Made by a program: the position numbers and the translations under genes. Shown here one piece after another: positions 27,240-38,279 of a stretch of DNA of 64,000 nt. The stretch spans positions 63,343,142 to 63,407,141 of the forward strand of contig NC_133896.1 of NCBI RefSeq assembly GCF_964199755.1. Direction: 5' to 3'. Numbering within the stretch: the first letter of the stretch is position 1; every line of letters starts with the position of its first letter. The DNA comes from Larus michahellis (taxonomy: Eukaryota > Chordata > Aves > Charadriiformes > Laridae). The notes below the pieces were generated by a model that saw only the letters and a program-made list of their open reading frames with translations, was not told where the DNA came from and ran no database searches.

Positions 27240-27380
27240 CTTCCTTCGAGGCTCCCGCCCCTGTCCCTTTAAGGGGCGGGCCGCCACCTCCCGCCGGCGC
27301 TGATTGGCTGGTTGCCCTCACCTCTCCCCTTCCCCCCCCCCGGGCGGCCGTTAGAGGCCGTTAACGGCGGCGGGCGGGTC
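27240..27380 (+). promoter_or_regulatory. ADCK2: ADCK2 core promoter
   Basis: GC boxes (CCCGCCCCT at 27254-27262 and GGGGCGGG at 27273-27280) and an inverted CCAAT box (ATTGG at 27303-27307) lie 75-130 bp upstream of the ATG at the edge of a CpG island. There is no clear TATA box. This is a standard housekeeping-type promoter arrangement. Confidence 0.65.
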
Positions 27381-28298
27381 ATGGTGGCGGGCGGCGCCGT
27401 GCGGCTGCTGCCGCTCCCGCGCCCCCTCCTCGGTCGGGCTGCTGGGGCGAGGGGGGTGCTGTCCGGTTGGCCGACTGCGGGGCGCGGCGGGCTGCGTACT
27501 GGACGCTGGGTCGCGGTGGCCTTGGCGGTGCCCGCTGGGACGGGTTGGAAGGAGAGGCCAGGACAGCGGGGGCCGGTGTGGGTAGGGGAGCTCGGCCCGG
27601 AGCGGCCGCCCCGGGGGCTGCTGCGGCGCTTGGGTCTGGTGTTCAGCTTGGGTCTGCGGGCCTGCGGGTTGCTGCTGCGCTTCGGCCCCCTGCTGCTGCT
27701 CTACCCGTTGAGCCGCCTGTGGCCCGGCCTAGGTGCCCTGTGGCTGCGGCTGCTGCGGAGGGCGGCCGAGGCTGCTGGCCCCACCTGCATCAAGCTGGGC
27801 CAGTGGGCCAGCACCCGGAGGGACCTCTTCTCCGAGGCCTTCTGTGATGAGTTTTCGAAGCTGCATGTTGAGGTGAGCCCGCATCCGTGGGGTCATACTG
27901 ACGAGCTCCTGAGGAAGGCCTTCGGGGAGGACTGGACAGGCATCCTCAAGTTCCAAAGCCGGGAGCCGGTCGGCTCAGGTTGTGTCGCCCAGGTGTATAA
28001 AGCCTATGCTGACCTCACAGCTATCACTGGCTCCGAAGCCAAGGACCTGTCGCCACGCTCAGAGTTATGGTCCGCTTTTGAAGCATGGGAAGTGTCAGGC
28101 TTTAGAGGCCTCCTCAGGTGGCTGAGGAAGAGGAAGAGCGAGGAGATGCGGGATGAGAGGAGCAAAGAGGAGCTGAGCCCAGCAGACTGCTCCTGGGGAA
28201 GTCCTGTGAATGGGACAGCCCTTACGGAGCAGATGGCCGAACCACTCCGGAATGCAAATCCTTCATCAGCCAGACATCTCACGCCTGTAGCCATTAAA
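27381..28298 (+). CDS. ADCK2: ADCK2 coding exon 1
   Basis: Encodes residues 1-306: targeting region, hydrophobic segment, KxGQ motif, GSGCVAQ loop and the catalytic VAIK lysine as its last residue. The donor is AAA|GTAAGT. The first half is very GC-rich and continuous with the promoter CpG island. Confidence 0.96.
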
Positions 28299-31200
28299 GT
28301 AAGTCATGCATCTGGACAGTAGATGTATGAAAATCGAGTGTGCTGGACAAGGCCAATCAGATTTTGGTTCCCAAAGGATGAGTAGCTGGCTAGGGGCAGG
28401 TAGAGCAAAAGAAGTGATGCTTGTCTCCGTCGATGTCTTTTGTCAGTGCTTTGGTTCCAGCCAGCTGCAATCTAGACTTATGGTGGTCACAGCTCTTCCC
28501 AGTCCAGAGAGCTCGAGCACACATACTGCCTGTGGCATTTTTGACGTGGCACGTGGATACCAGAAATGCCTGCAAGGGCCCAGTTTGTGTTAAAATAATG
28601 AATATTAAGCTTGGTTTCACCTTCCAGAAAACGAAATCTCTTCTCGTCACATGAAGGAATCTGTAACAGACAAGTTCTTTCCAGCAAAACTTATTTAAAG
28701 AAATCTTACATTTGAGCTGTTCCAAATATTAGTCAGTACTGCATGGCACGGAGAGGGTGAGAATGCAAAAGCAATGAAAAATGGTATGGGGTGAGATGGT
28801 AGGCTTCAGCACAGATATATTCCATTTGAAGATTATAATGTGTTTCTTTACACCTTAATCCATGTCAAAATGCAAATTATTATGTGGACTAGCTGGGGAA
28901 GCTTTGTTAGCTCCCAGTTTTATAGGCTGGGTTCTGTCTATTTGGAACACATCACTTCAGCTGATTGAAACGGACCATCCTTTTAACAACGTTTGGGGAG
29001 TTGATCTTGCCACCGTTCATTCTTGTGCAGGTCCTGCACCCTGGACTAGTCCACCAAGTCCAGATGGATCTGTTTCTCATGAAGATGGGTAGCCACATCA
29101 TTGGACTTCTCCCTGGATTCAAGTGGCTCAGTTTGACAGAGATTGTGGAGGAGTTTGAGAAGCTTATGATTCAGCAGGTGCGTGCCATGCCATGGTCCCC
29201 ATGTACTGAAACAAAACTGCCCTTTGTTTGCTACTGGCTGGTGCTAACTCTGTTCGTACTGCTACTTTTTAAAGGGTTAGATGAAGGCTTGCTTGTTCTT
29301 TAGTTATGTTCTTTATTCTAATCAATCGTAATCTTACTGTAGGAAAGCTTATATGATCAGAGAGTAAAAAAAAAACCCAAAGCAATGAAAAAATGTAACA
29401 AGCACTATGAGATTTAAAAATCTTTTTTAGACTTTGAGTATGTCTTCTAGTGAACAGCCTGAACAGCTAGCTAGCCATATTGACAGTCCTTTTTGCAGCA
29501 TTGTGAAGGCAACCACTGGTGAGAGACCTCTCCTTAGGAAAAAAAATCTCTCCAAACAAATCCTCAGGCATGTGTTTTTTCTCTTTAATCCTACACATAT
29601 ATTTGCAGTCTATACTCACTCGTCATGTTTGTTAGCACTGAGGTATATGTATTGGCATAACTAATATACTTTTACATAAGTTAATAATACATTCTATACT
29701 GTTATTGTTATCAGACTCATAGTGTTGGTAAAGCTAAGCCTTGCAAATAGATCTGAAAACATGTCCAGATTCCCTAATGTCTTCTAAAGACACAGTCCTG
29801 AAGTGTCCTTACTACCGAACTTATAAAGATTTCACTACAGGCTTAATTAGTCTTATGTTTCTGTTAAAATGAACTACTATCTGCTAATTTCATTTTTGTG
29901 TCTAGATTGCAGAGTCTGAAGTCTGTTACAAACTTTTTGAAAGCCTTAATTCTTTTCTACTATTGCAAAAAAATCTACACAGTAAATCCATGTTGTAAAC
30001 TGTTGACTCTAGTCAGATGTGACTCGAGGTCATTAGTACCAGTTAGTCTGTCAAAGCTTTTGGTGGGTGCACTGAAGACTGAGGATAAAACAAACATCTG
30101 ATAGGCTTGTTGTAATTTCCTTTCATTTCTCTTTGAAAGAACAAGAAGTATTCCTGGGATATTTCCCATTTCCAGATGAGGGAGGTGAGGCAAGGTTATC
30201 CTGCCTCCTTGAGCAGCAGCAGTGGGCAGGAGAGATGCCCTTGTGTCACGGCACTGTATCACTGAAGAGCTAGGGTCAGAACTTTGCATAGTGGATTATT
30301 TTGTACATGTTACATTAAGTTTCTTCCTGCTGTGGCTGTCTTATCTGTAAAGTGAGGCTAGGGCTGCAGTTCTACTCTGTCTGCCTGCCTTGCTATTTGG
30401 ACAGTAAGCTTTGCTTCAGCATCTGTCTTACCCTTGAAAATAATGCAGTCCTGGTCTTTTTTGAGGCACCATGCCTATAGTAAGTCACCCATATTTTGAA
30501 GGTGCTGGGTTGTGGGCCATCTGTTACCCAGTCTGTTACTCTACTCTTCCATCAGGAAAGCTATAAGCATGTAAGAAGCACCACTCTATTTTGTTTTCAT
30601 TCTGGCTTTCTGACTAGCTTTGTTGGTATTGAGTACAGTCATGTCCTCATACAAGATCCTGCAGATCTAATTCTAGTCGAATCTAATTTCCAACCTGCTT
30701 TTTCTCCCTTGAGATTGACTTACGCTATGAGGCCAGAAATCTGGAACGCTTCCGACAAAATTTCCTCGATGTCGATTTTGTAAAGTTTCCAACTCCCCTT
30801 CGGCCTTTGGTAACGACAGATGTTCTAGTGGAAACATTTGAGGTAAGAATTGCAGGGTCTGGGAGTGGTGGTAGCAGTGAGAAGGCCCTTAGGAGAACAT
30901 GCCAAGGAGGTGTTTTTTTGAGAACGAGCAAACCAGAGGCAGGAGGATGCTTTCCTCTTATTTGCTTAAAGAGATTGGTGTCCTTCCTCAGTGTCTCTTT
31001 CACTCTCTTTGTTTGTAAGTAGTGCATCCCAGAAGACAGGTGGCAGACAACTCCATATAGAAGTGAATGCTTGTCCTGAAACTAAGCAGACCAGCAGTAT
31101 GTCCAGCCACCATGTGCTTGCTTGGGCTTTGCAAATCAACACCATGCTTCAGCTCTCCTCTGTGGTGGGTCAAAGCAAGGAGCTCAGCAATCTGACACTT

Positions 31201-34200
31201 TCTGATGCTTGCCTCACTTCCCTTGTGGATGTTTGAGTCTCAGACAAAAGCTACTCCCAGCCTTAGTTTTCGTGCATGTGATCCTGGCAAGAGTATTTCT
31301 GCGAGAAGCTGTATCACACCCTCTTTCTAAAGAACAAACCCTTGCTTCTCTTATGTTCTCCATCACATTACATGCAGCCTCTACTGAGCAGGTCCTTTCT
31401 AGGGTATTCTCATTGCCTTCTCTCAACTCTCGGCACCTGTGTTTTGACTCCAGCTCTGTGTTTATTTCAGGAGAGTGAACCTATTTCGCACTACCTGCAT
31501 GCAGAGATTGCCACAGAGCTGAGGCAGAGACTTGCAAAGATGGGCATGGACATGCTGCTAAAAATGGTAGGCACTTGGCTGTGACTGGAAGGGAAGGTGG
31601 TTTTCCTGCAGAAGTAACTCATTTGGGGTAATAAGACAATATGGCTAAAGAGAGAACCTGTTTGCTTCCCACGTCTCCTACCCTTTTCCCCATGGACTCA
31701 ACGATACAGCTGTGCCTTCTGGGGCTAGCCTGTGGATGCCAGGTATCTCGTGGTAACCCAGGACTTGGGCTGCTAGGGCACTGTGCAGCTCCTCAGCTGG
31801 CAGAGGGAGGCTTTGTACTTCATGTGCGATGTAACACAAGGCCTGAGTAAAGCCTGGGCTAGATACACCACTACTGCAGACTCTGACATGGAGCCTCTTC
31901 CACTGCAGAAGGGCGATCTGCTTGCACACAGTAGGGTTCTCCTATGCAACTTGATCAGTGCATTGCTTAGGAAACCTACTAATCCATATAATGAATATTC
32001 ATATATTGCCCAAGTGCTATAAAGTGCAATGTAATTAGCAAATATCGTGCTTTCTGCAGAGACTGGATGTGACTCACAGGGAACGCAGCTAGCTAGTTTC
32101 TTCATTTATTGACCCCTCCTCCAAAACTGCCTTCTTTAAGGAAGCATTAAATATGGAGTAAAGAAAACAAACCTGTCCAGGTTCAGCTTATGATTCAGCT
32201 TCTGGCTGTCTAGTTCTTTTGTGGTTGAGATAACCACAAATGATCTGGAAAGGAGTGTTGAGAGGTGACACAACTGGCTTGTGAGGAGCCCTGAGAACTA
32301 GCGTGGAAGAGTTGCAAAAGAACCTCACAGTACTGAGTGGATGGACAGTAAGCGTTAGATGAAATTCAGTTGATAACTGCAACATTATGCTAGGGTGGTT
32401 GCGAGGCCTGCAGTTCTGACCCCATGTAGCGTGACAGACTCTGAAATAGCTTTTACTGCTCAGAAAAGCAATAGTGGAACCAGAGTAGTTTATGCTAACG
32501 TTGGATTCAATGGTTAGGAGTAAAGCAAAACCCTCAAATTTTAGGAGTAGAAAAGAATTAAAGAAACAACATTATGGCTGTAAGTAAAACCAATACCTGT
32601 TTCTGGAATACTGTGTGCAGTTCCAGTCCCTTGCTGTCTAGGACCCTCCATTTCAAGGGCTTTAACAGAACTAGAAGAGGTGCAGAGGAAGGCAGCCAGC
32701 ATTATTACTGGTGTGGAGTAGCTTCCATACAGGAATGGTGAAATAATTTGGACTCTTTAATCTGGAAAGCAGAGAAATTAGTAGCTTGTGACAGAGATAT
32801 ATGCAGTCATGAGTGCATGAGAGTGAATATGGATCTGCTGTGTATGGTTTCTCAAAAGAACAATGTGGAGGACATAAAATTATCAGAGGTAATTTTTTTG
32901 CAGGCAACACCTAAAAACTCCTTTTTTTCACACAGCTCTAATTATTTATGTGGCAATTGCACAAATCGTAGGAGAAATCCATGAAATACAAAGATAACCT
33001 CCTTGGGGCAGGAAGTCCTGCAGTCCCAGGTGGCCAGGAGGGTTAGTGGGGAAGTACTGTCTTGTGCTTGCCCTCTTGATGGTCCTTTCTGTTGCTAACT
33101 ACTAGCAGAGGCAGAGAAGTGCTACATACACTTGTTTCCTCTTCTCTTGTTTTCCTTATTTTCAATACAGTTGTAATATGGGTTGATGTCCCAGACTAGA
33201 GAAAGTTAACCGTTCACTATAAACCATGCCACTAATGGCAAATGGCCTATTCTTACTGCATTACTCTTTGCCAAGGCCCACCAGCATGTCCCCAGTTTAG
33301 GGTTAATTGCCAGAGAGCACTACCATTCCCTGCAGGGACTCCTGGCTGTCTTAAATTAACTCTATGAAACACTGGATTGTTTCACACAGCTCTGCTGACT
33401 CCCCTAGAGTGAGTAGCATCCATGCAATGTCAGCATAGCTGGTGTCCAGCAGAAGCCATTTGCTGTGTTTCTGCATAGGGTAATGTACATTATTAACGAC
33501 AGCAAACAGACCGGAAGCAAACCGCTGCTGTTTGCCTCAGAGTTTTGGTGTCAGCAGGTTTGGTTGGAATGAGCTGCTCTAAGACTTGCCTGTCCTCTAG
33601 GTCTTTGTTGACAACTTTGTCCATGCTGACCTGCATCCTGGGAACATCCTGGTTCAAGGCACAGCCCATGTCAGCACCAGCTGCAAGGAGCAGACAGCCA
33701 TCGTGGACCTGTGTGACACACTCGTGGTGGAAGTGCAGCCGCCCCTCAGACGGCTCTGCCTGGTGCTGCTGGATGCAGGGATCGTGGCGGAGCTGCAGAG
33801 CGCCGACATGCAGAACTTCCGGGCGGTTTTCACGGCTGTGGTCCAGGGCCAGGTGAGGCCTCTGTCATGAGGCTGGGGAAGGGAGACAGCTGGAAAATCT
33901 GATGGCCAAAGTGATAGTTTTATCTCTATTTCCCCTTGCAATCCTCCCTAAGAGAGGAGAGGAGACTTGCTGGCATGGAAGCTATGCCAGACGTAGGCAT
34001 AAGATGTTCAACTACAGCCAGGAGGCTGCCAGAGTGGAGCAATTTCAGCGTCCCAGGAAACAAAAACTGTTAAATGGGAAGCAGTTAAATGGGCTGCCAC
34101 CCCCTGGTTAGGAGTGCTTCTGATGCAAGTTAGGACTGCCTGGGAGCCACTTGCATTTGAGACTGTTGCAGAATCTGCCAGGTTTTGCTAGAGAAGAGGA

Positions 34201-37200
34201 GGGAATGGATTAACATCTTGGTCTTCCACACATGTTCTCTTCTGCAGCCTTGCAGCTGGAAAGCCCATATGCCATCCTCTATTTTGCTATTACGTCAGTG
34301 TCTGTAGAAAAGAGGAAGCAAAACAAGTGGGCGTGAGAAGGGTCTGGCCTCTGCCAGGCTCCTCTGTATAAGGGGAACTACTTTATCCTCCTTCCCACTT
34401 GCTTAAAATACACTCTCAAATGGACTAAAGAATCTGGTGCTGATGTCTCCTCTTCATTCTGAGAACAAGCATCTGTGCTCGTACTTGCATGTTGCTGTTT
34501 CTCAGCTGTGGGTTGGATGGCTCACCAGCATATCTCAGGAGGGACACATTTTAACTTGGTCAGTTTAATCTGCTGAAACATACTGAGGAGTCAGTGCTAA
34601 ACCACGTATTCGGGTCCATCCTGTGCTGCCAAACTAAGTTCTCAGCTACCACACAAAAACTACAAACATTTGATTGCAATTCCTTCATTGCTCAGGCTGG
34701 GTGTAATTCATGATCTACAGGTAAAAAAACTTCTACAGCAAGTCTTATTGCCAAACCTGGGGCCTCTGGCTCTGTATATTGCTGTCAGACGCACCTTCCA
34801 AGAAGTGAAGCTTGGATATGGCTCCCCCCGTTTCCTGTCAAGCATCTGCTAGTGTACAATCAGCTTTCTCTTCCTCTGTGGTTTTCAAATGGAAGGTTGG
34901 ACTTAGCCCTTAAGGGAGATTAATATATGCCCTTCCTTACACCATTATCTCCTCTGCTAAGACAAAAATTACAGTCTTGTGGGTTTTATTTTTCCCCCTG
35001 AAAGTTCTCCTGACTGTTTGAGAGATGTCTTTGTTGTGTTCTACCTGACAAGGCCTGCAAGAAAAATAAGCAGGGTTTTGCCAGATACCAGCTAAGACTT
35101 TTGGACTAGTTCTGCTCTTTCTGCACCTGCTTCTGTTGATTTGTTGTGTCTCCGTTGCTGGAATGGGAAGGCATGGCCCTGGGAGTTCTCCTTGCAGTAT
35201 GCCTCCTCCAGGGACCTATGCAGCAGAGGCCTTCTAGGGACAATGATGTCCAGCTCCCTGTAGGCCTTGCTGGCACCAGTGATCAAGTTCTGATTCTCCT
35301 TTTCAACTTGTTTCACAGGGGGAAAGAGTGGCAGAACTGATCCTTCATCACGCCCGTGCTAACCAGTGCCAAGACATTGAGCGATTCAAAGCTGAGATGG
35401 CGGAACTTGTGACCAAGGTCCGGGGGAACACCATTGCCCTAGGAAAGGCAAGTGCACAAACTATGTCCCATCCTCACTTACTTGTAATTCAGTGCAACTT
35501 GGCTTTCAGAACGATCCATGTGGAAAGGCCAGCTCTGATCTTATCAGCACCACCAGCCAGTACTGGGCACTTTTAGTCTCTCAGGTGCAGCAAAAGTCCA
35601 TAAAATCCTTTCTTATTTCCTTCTAATTAAAAAATCATGTGTTTGGTTGTAGGTTGCTTTGGGGGTTTTCTTTTTGTTGCTTCCTTTCTTTCTTTTGTTT
35701 TAAAAAAATAATCTCTAACATCTGCAGTTCCCTGTGAGGAGTTGCTGAGCCTGATGTTACAACTTGCATCCTGTTAGCTAAGGCCAGCCTGGGCCCTTCA
35801 GAGAGTGTAGTACGGTGCTGTTGAGCAAATCAGTGCATGTTGTGTACTGCTGTGAGGTCAGACACTCTCAGCCTTCCTGGGCTGGCAAATAAGCAGAACC
35901 GTGGGTCACAGCTGAACTCCTTATCCTGGGTGGGGTCAGGGGATCATACCTCAGTGTTGTCTGTTTCCAGCCCAATAATCTTATACCATCACTAGAACAA
36001 AATGGTAACAAACACTGAGAAGAATCCTGCCTGTCACTCACGTGGCTCAGTCTTCTTGACCACAGTTTTTTTGATCAGTTGTTAACTTCTTTTTTTATTC
36101 CAGCTTCAGGTGGCAAATCTCCTCTCGAATGTCTTTAAACTATTGATGACCCATAAGGTGAGGTCCTGTCACTGTCTGCCTTCAATAGATGGAATTTCAT
36201 TTGGGGAGGGAGAACTATGGGGAACATGAAGGGGTCACAAGGAGAGGGACACTGACTTCTGAAACAAACTGCTTAAGAGGGAGGCTGCAGGAATGCATCC
36301 AGGTATTGTAGGCATACTGTTTCTCAGGCCTTGATATGTACCCTACCAAGACCAATTTCTGTTTTGTTGGGTTTTGTCTTAATACTGCATTTAATCATTG
36401 ATATTCTTTACTAAAAGGAATTCTAATTTATTTACTAAAAGGAATGTTTCTGTAACACGTAGGTTTTTCTCTATCTCTGTTTTTTATAGTCCCTTAGAAG
36501 CAGAAAATGAAATCTGATATATGTTCCGCTTGTGTATCATTGCATGTTTTCTTCCCTGGATCTCTTTCTTGATACGTGGTTATGTAACAGCGCTAGGCCA
36601 CTTTACTGGTTTGTTAGAGGCCTCAAAAGTGAGGAGCTGCTCACAGAACAGAGATTCCTTATAGTGTTTGAGGGACAACCTTCCATGGCTGCAAGCAACT
36701 TTGGAAATCAACAGAGCTATGGTGACTTGAATTAGAGGAGATGAGAAGGTTGCCAGCCACAGGGCTGCCCGGCCTGCAAAGGGTCCCCCTAAACATTCCT
36801 TAGAGGTTTTTGTCATTCAGCTGGTTTCTAATAACAGGAAATGTAATTTAGGCCCTTACAAAGCAAGTCCTCCCAATTCCATGAATTCTTAATGCCCCGG
36901 TGTGCCTTGAAACAATCCTGGTGCCTGGCTGGGAACTGGAGAGTAGTTTGTTCACATGCAGAGCAGGGGATGGTTTCCTCTGTGATTTGTGGAGGTCTTT
37001 CATGGCCATTCAGAAGGTGATCTCCCCCTTACACAAGTGCATGTGTTCAAGGACATTGGATACTACTGAAGCTTATAAGTACACTAGCAATGGTGAGCAC
37101 TCCTAAGCTCCTGCTATTCCGGTATGGAACAAAAAAAAAAAAATTCCATTCCCCTTCTTGGAACTGAAAAACAAACTCCTGGGTTTCCTTAGGGCACTTA

Positions 37201-37558
37201 CGCTGAAACTGTTCTCTTATTTCTGGGCCTGCTACTGGATTTCAGTGTATTCTGAAATCCAAGTGATGGAGTTTCAGTATAGTTTCAGATGTGTATATGC
37301 TCTCCCCAGCCTCTTCCTTTCCCTCTCAGCTTAGTTAGAGCTGGTACCTCTGTGGAATGGGCTCAGGAAAAAAAAAAAATTCCACTGAGTTCATTCAGTC
37401 ATTTGTCATTCTAGGTGAAGCTCGAGAGCAATTTTGCTTCAATCATCTTTGCCATCATGGTTCTGGAAGGTCTTGGTCGTTCACTGGACCCGGAACTGGA
37501 CATCCTAGAGGCAGCCAAACCACTGCTCATCAAAACTGCAGCTTCTGTCCTCGAATAG
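27381..37558 (+). CDS. ADCK2: ADCK2, mitochondrial UbiB-family atypical kinase
   Basis: Eight coding exons join to 622 residues: 27381-28298, 29031-29177, 30714-30842, 31471-31566, 33601-33852, 35319-35447, 36104-36157 and 37415-37558. The human protein is about 626. The start is the first ATG in a strong context (GTCATGG). The N-terminus is arginine-rich, as for mitochondrial import, and a hydrophobic segment spans about residues 95-113. UbiB hallmarks are present: KxGQ (KLGQ, 138-141), GSGCVAQVYKA (198-208, in place of a P-loop), VAIK with the invariant lysine 306, HADLHPGN with D440 and N445, and LLDAG with D488 (DFG equivalent). The family supports coenzyme Q biosynthesis. ADCK2 is linked to mitochondrial lipid and CoQ metabolism, although its substrate is not settled. 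All seven introns are phase 0. The insert between GSGCVAQ and VAIK (about 210-300) is poorly conserved, as in other ADCK2 proteins. I see no disruption. Confidence 0.97.
28299..30713 (+). other. ADCK2: ADCK2 introns 1 and 2
   Basis: Intron 1 (28299-29030) and intron 2 (29178-30713) flank the small exon 2. I see no further coding sequence. A weak MIR-like motif (CTGTCTTATCTGTAAAGTGAGG) occurs near 30340. Confidence 0.8.
29031..29177 (+). CDS. ADCK2: ADCK2 coding exon 2
   Basis: Acceptor TTCTTGTGCAG|GTC and donor CAG|GTGCGT. Encodes residues 307-355, starting VLHPGLVHQVQMDL and ending EEFEKLMIQQ, the end of the kinase N-lobe. Confidence 0.95.
30714..30842 (+). CDS. ADCK2: ADCK2 coding exon 3
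   Basis: Acceptor CTCCCTTGAG|ATT and donor GAG|GTAAGA. Encodes residues 356-398, including IDLRYEARNLERF and VKFPTPLRPL, both close to the mammalian protein. Confidence 0.95.
31471..31566 (+). CDS. ADCK2: ADCK2 coding exon 4
   Basis: Acceptor TTTATTTCAG|GAG and donor ATG|GTAGGC. Encodes residues 399-430 (ESEPISHYLHAEI to DMLLKM). Confidence 0.95.
32590..33000 (+). mobile_element. Ancient CR1 LINE fragment in ADCK2 intron 4
   Basis: GGAATACTGTGTGCAGTTCC, AGAGGTGCAGAGGAAGGCAG, GGACTCTTTAATCTGGAAAG and TTTTTTCACACAGCTCTAAT followed by a TGGCAATTGC segment follow the order of older CR1 subfamilies. The copy is strongly diverged, so the boundaries are approximate. Confidence 0.55.
33601..33852 (+). 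CDS. ADCK2: ADCK2 coding exon 5
   Basis: Acceptor CCTCTAG|GTC and donor CAG|GTGAGG. Encodes residues 431-514 with the catalytic loop HADLHPGN and the metal-binding LLDAG, so it forms the core of the kinase C-lobe. Confidence 0.96.
35319..35447 (+). CDS. ADCK2: ADCK2 coding exon 6, GC donor
   Basis: Acceptor TTTCACAG|GGG. Encodes residues 515-557 (GERVAELILHHARANQ and on). The donor is AAG|GCAAGT: the frame and homology both end at AAG, and the next two bases are GC, giving a GC-AG intron with otherwise perfect U1 complementarity. Confidence 0.93.
36104..36157 (+). CDS. ADCK2: ADCK2 coding exon 7
   Basis: A 54-nt exon with acceptor TTATTCCAG|CTT and donor AAG|GTGAGG. Encodes residues 558-575 (LQVANLLSNVFKLLMTHK). 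Confidence 0.95.
37415..37558 (+). CDS. ADCK2: ADCK2 coding exon 8 with stop
   Basis: Acceptor TCATTCTAG|GTG. Encodes residues 576-622 (VKLESNFASIIFAIMVLEGL and on), ending at TAG. Confidence 0.95.
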   Translation: MKLESNFASIIFAIMVLEGLGRSLDPELDILEAAKPLLIKTAASVLE

Positions 37559-38275
37559 ACTCTTGTGGCTGCTGCCCTTTCACCGTGCAGGGTTACCTAT
37601 GCCATCTGCGAGCTGATGGAAGCTGAAAGTGAAAAGTCACCTATATCTCAGAAGTGCCATGCAGTGGTTACTTTCCATGACTGTTGCCTTCAGTCATTTC
37701 AGCCAAGCACCAGGCATGGGATGATTAGGAGGTCTGTTCCAGAAACCATGAAGACTTTGCACAGTTGAAGAGTTCTGACTTTATGCAGTTCTAAGAGCTA
37801 ATGTGCTCTGGCAGTTTTTAAACTGACATATCATGTAGTTTAGGTGCACAAGATCACTGCAGCCTGATGAGAAAATGAGTCTTACTTGTCTAGAAGTCTT
37901 TTAAAAGATGTTCATTGATCAAGTCTGTTTTGAAATATATCAGGGTAAATATTTAAAGTTAGTTTACTGACTTACCTGTCACTGTGGTATGAGAAATGAT
38001 GTTCTAACACCCTAATTCAGGCTGAAAAAAGCCAGTAAACCTTTTTGTCTTTTGTACTTTTAACTTCTACTTTTATTGTAGAAGTGTCCCGAGATCCTGC
38101 ATGGAATGGTCTGTTCGTAGTCATTTTGGATGATAAAAACAGACGAGTCAATCTGATTTTTCAAACTTCCATACTCTAGCACAATACTATAGGAGTTTGA
38201 ATTATAAACAGCAAAAGAAAATATTTGCCTCAGCAGAAAAGCTAAATCCATAATAAAAACAACTTTTGGGAATAT
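37559..38275 (+). other. ADCK2: ADCK2 3'UTR
   Basis: Follows the ADCK2 stop. A canonical AATAAA at 38252-38257 followed by a T-rich stretch marks the first good polyadenylation site. A second AATAAA at 39972-39977 could give a longer transcript. Confidence 0.6.
38252..38257 (+). promoter_or_regulatory. ADCK2: Poly(A) signal, ADCK2
   Basis: AATAAA about 690 nt after the stop codon, with a T-rich downstream element starting about 35 nt later. It is the first canonical hexamer on this strand after the stop. Confidence 0.6.
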
Positions 38276-38279
38276 TTAT

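Larger units (their letters stand above)
33853..37414 (+). other. ADCK2: ADCK2 introns 5 to 7
   Basis: Intron 5 (33853-35318), intron 6 (35448-36103, GC-AG) and intron 7 (36158-37414). No additional coding exon or clear repeat copy was found in them. Confidence 0.8.

Noticed and set aside
27312-27380. In-frame N-terminal extension of ADCK2
   Set aside because: The extension begins with TTG, not ATG. The first ATG in a strong context is at 27381, where similarity to other ADCK2 proteins also begins.
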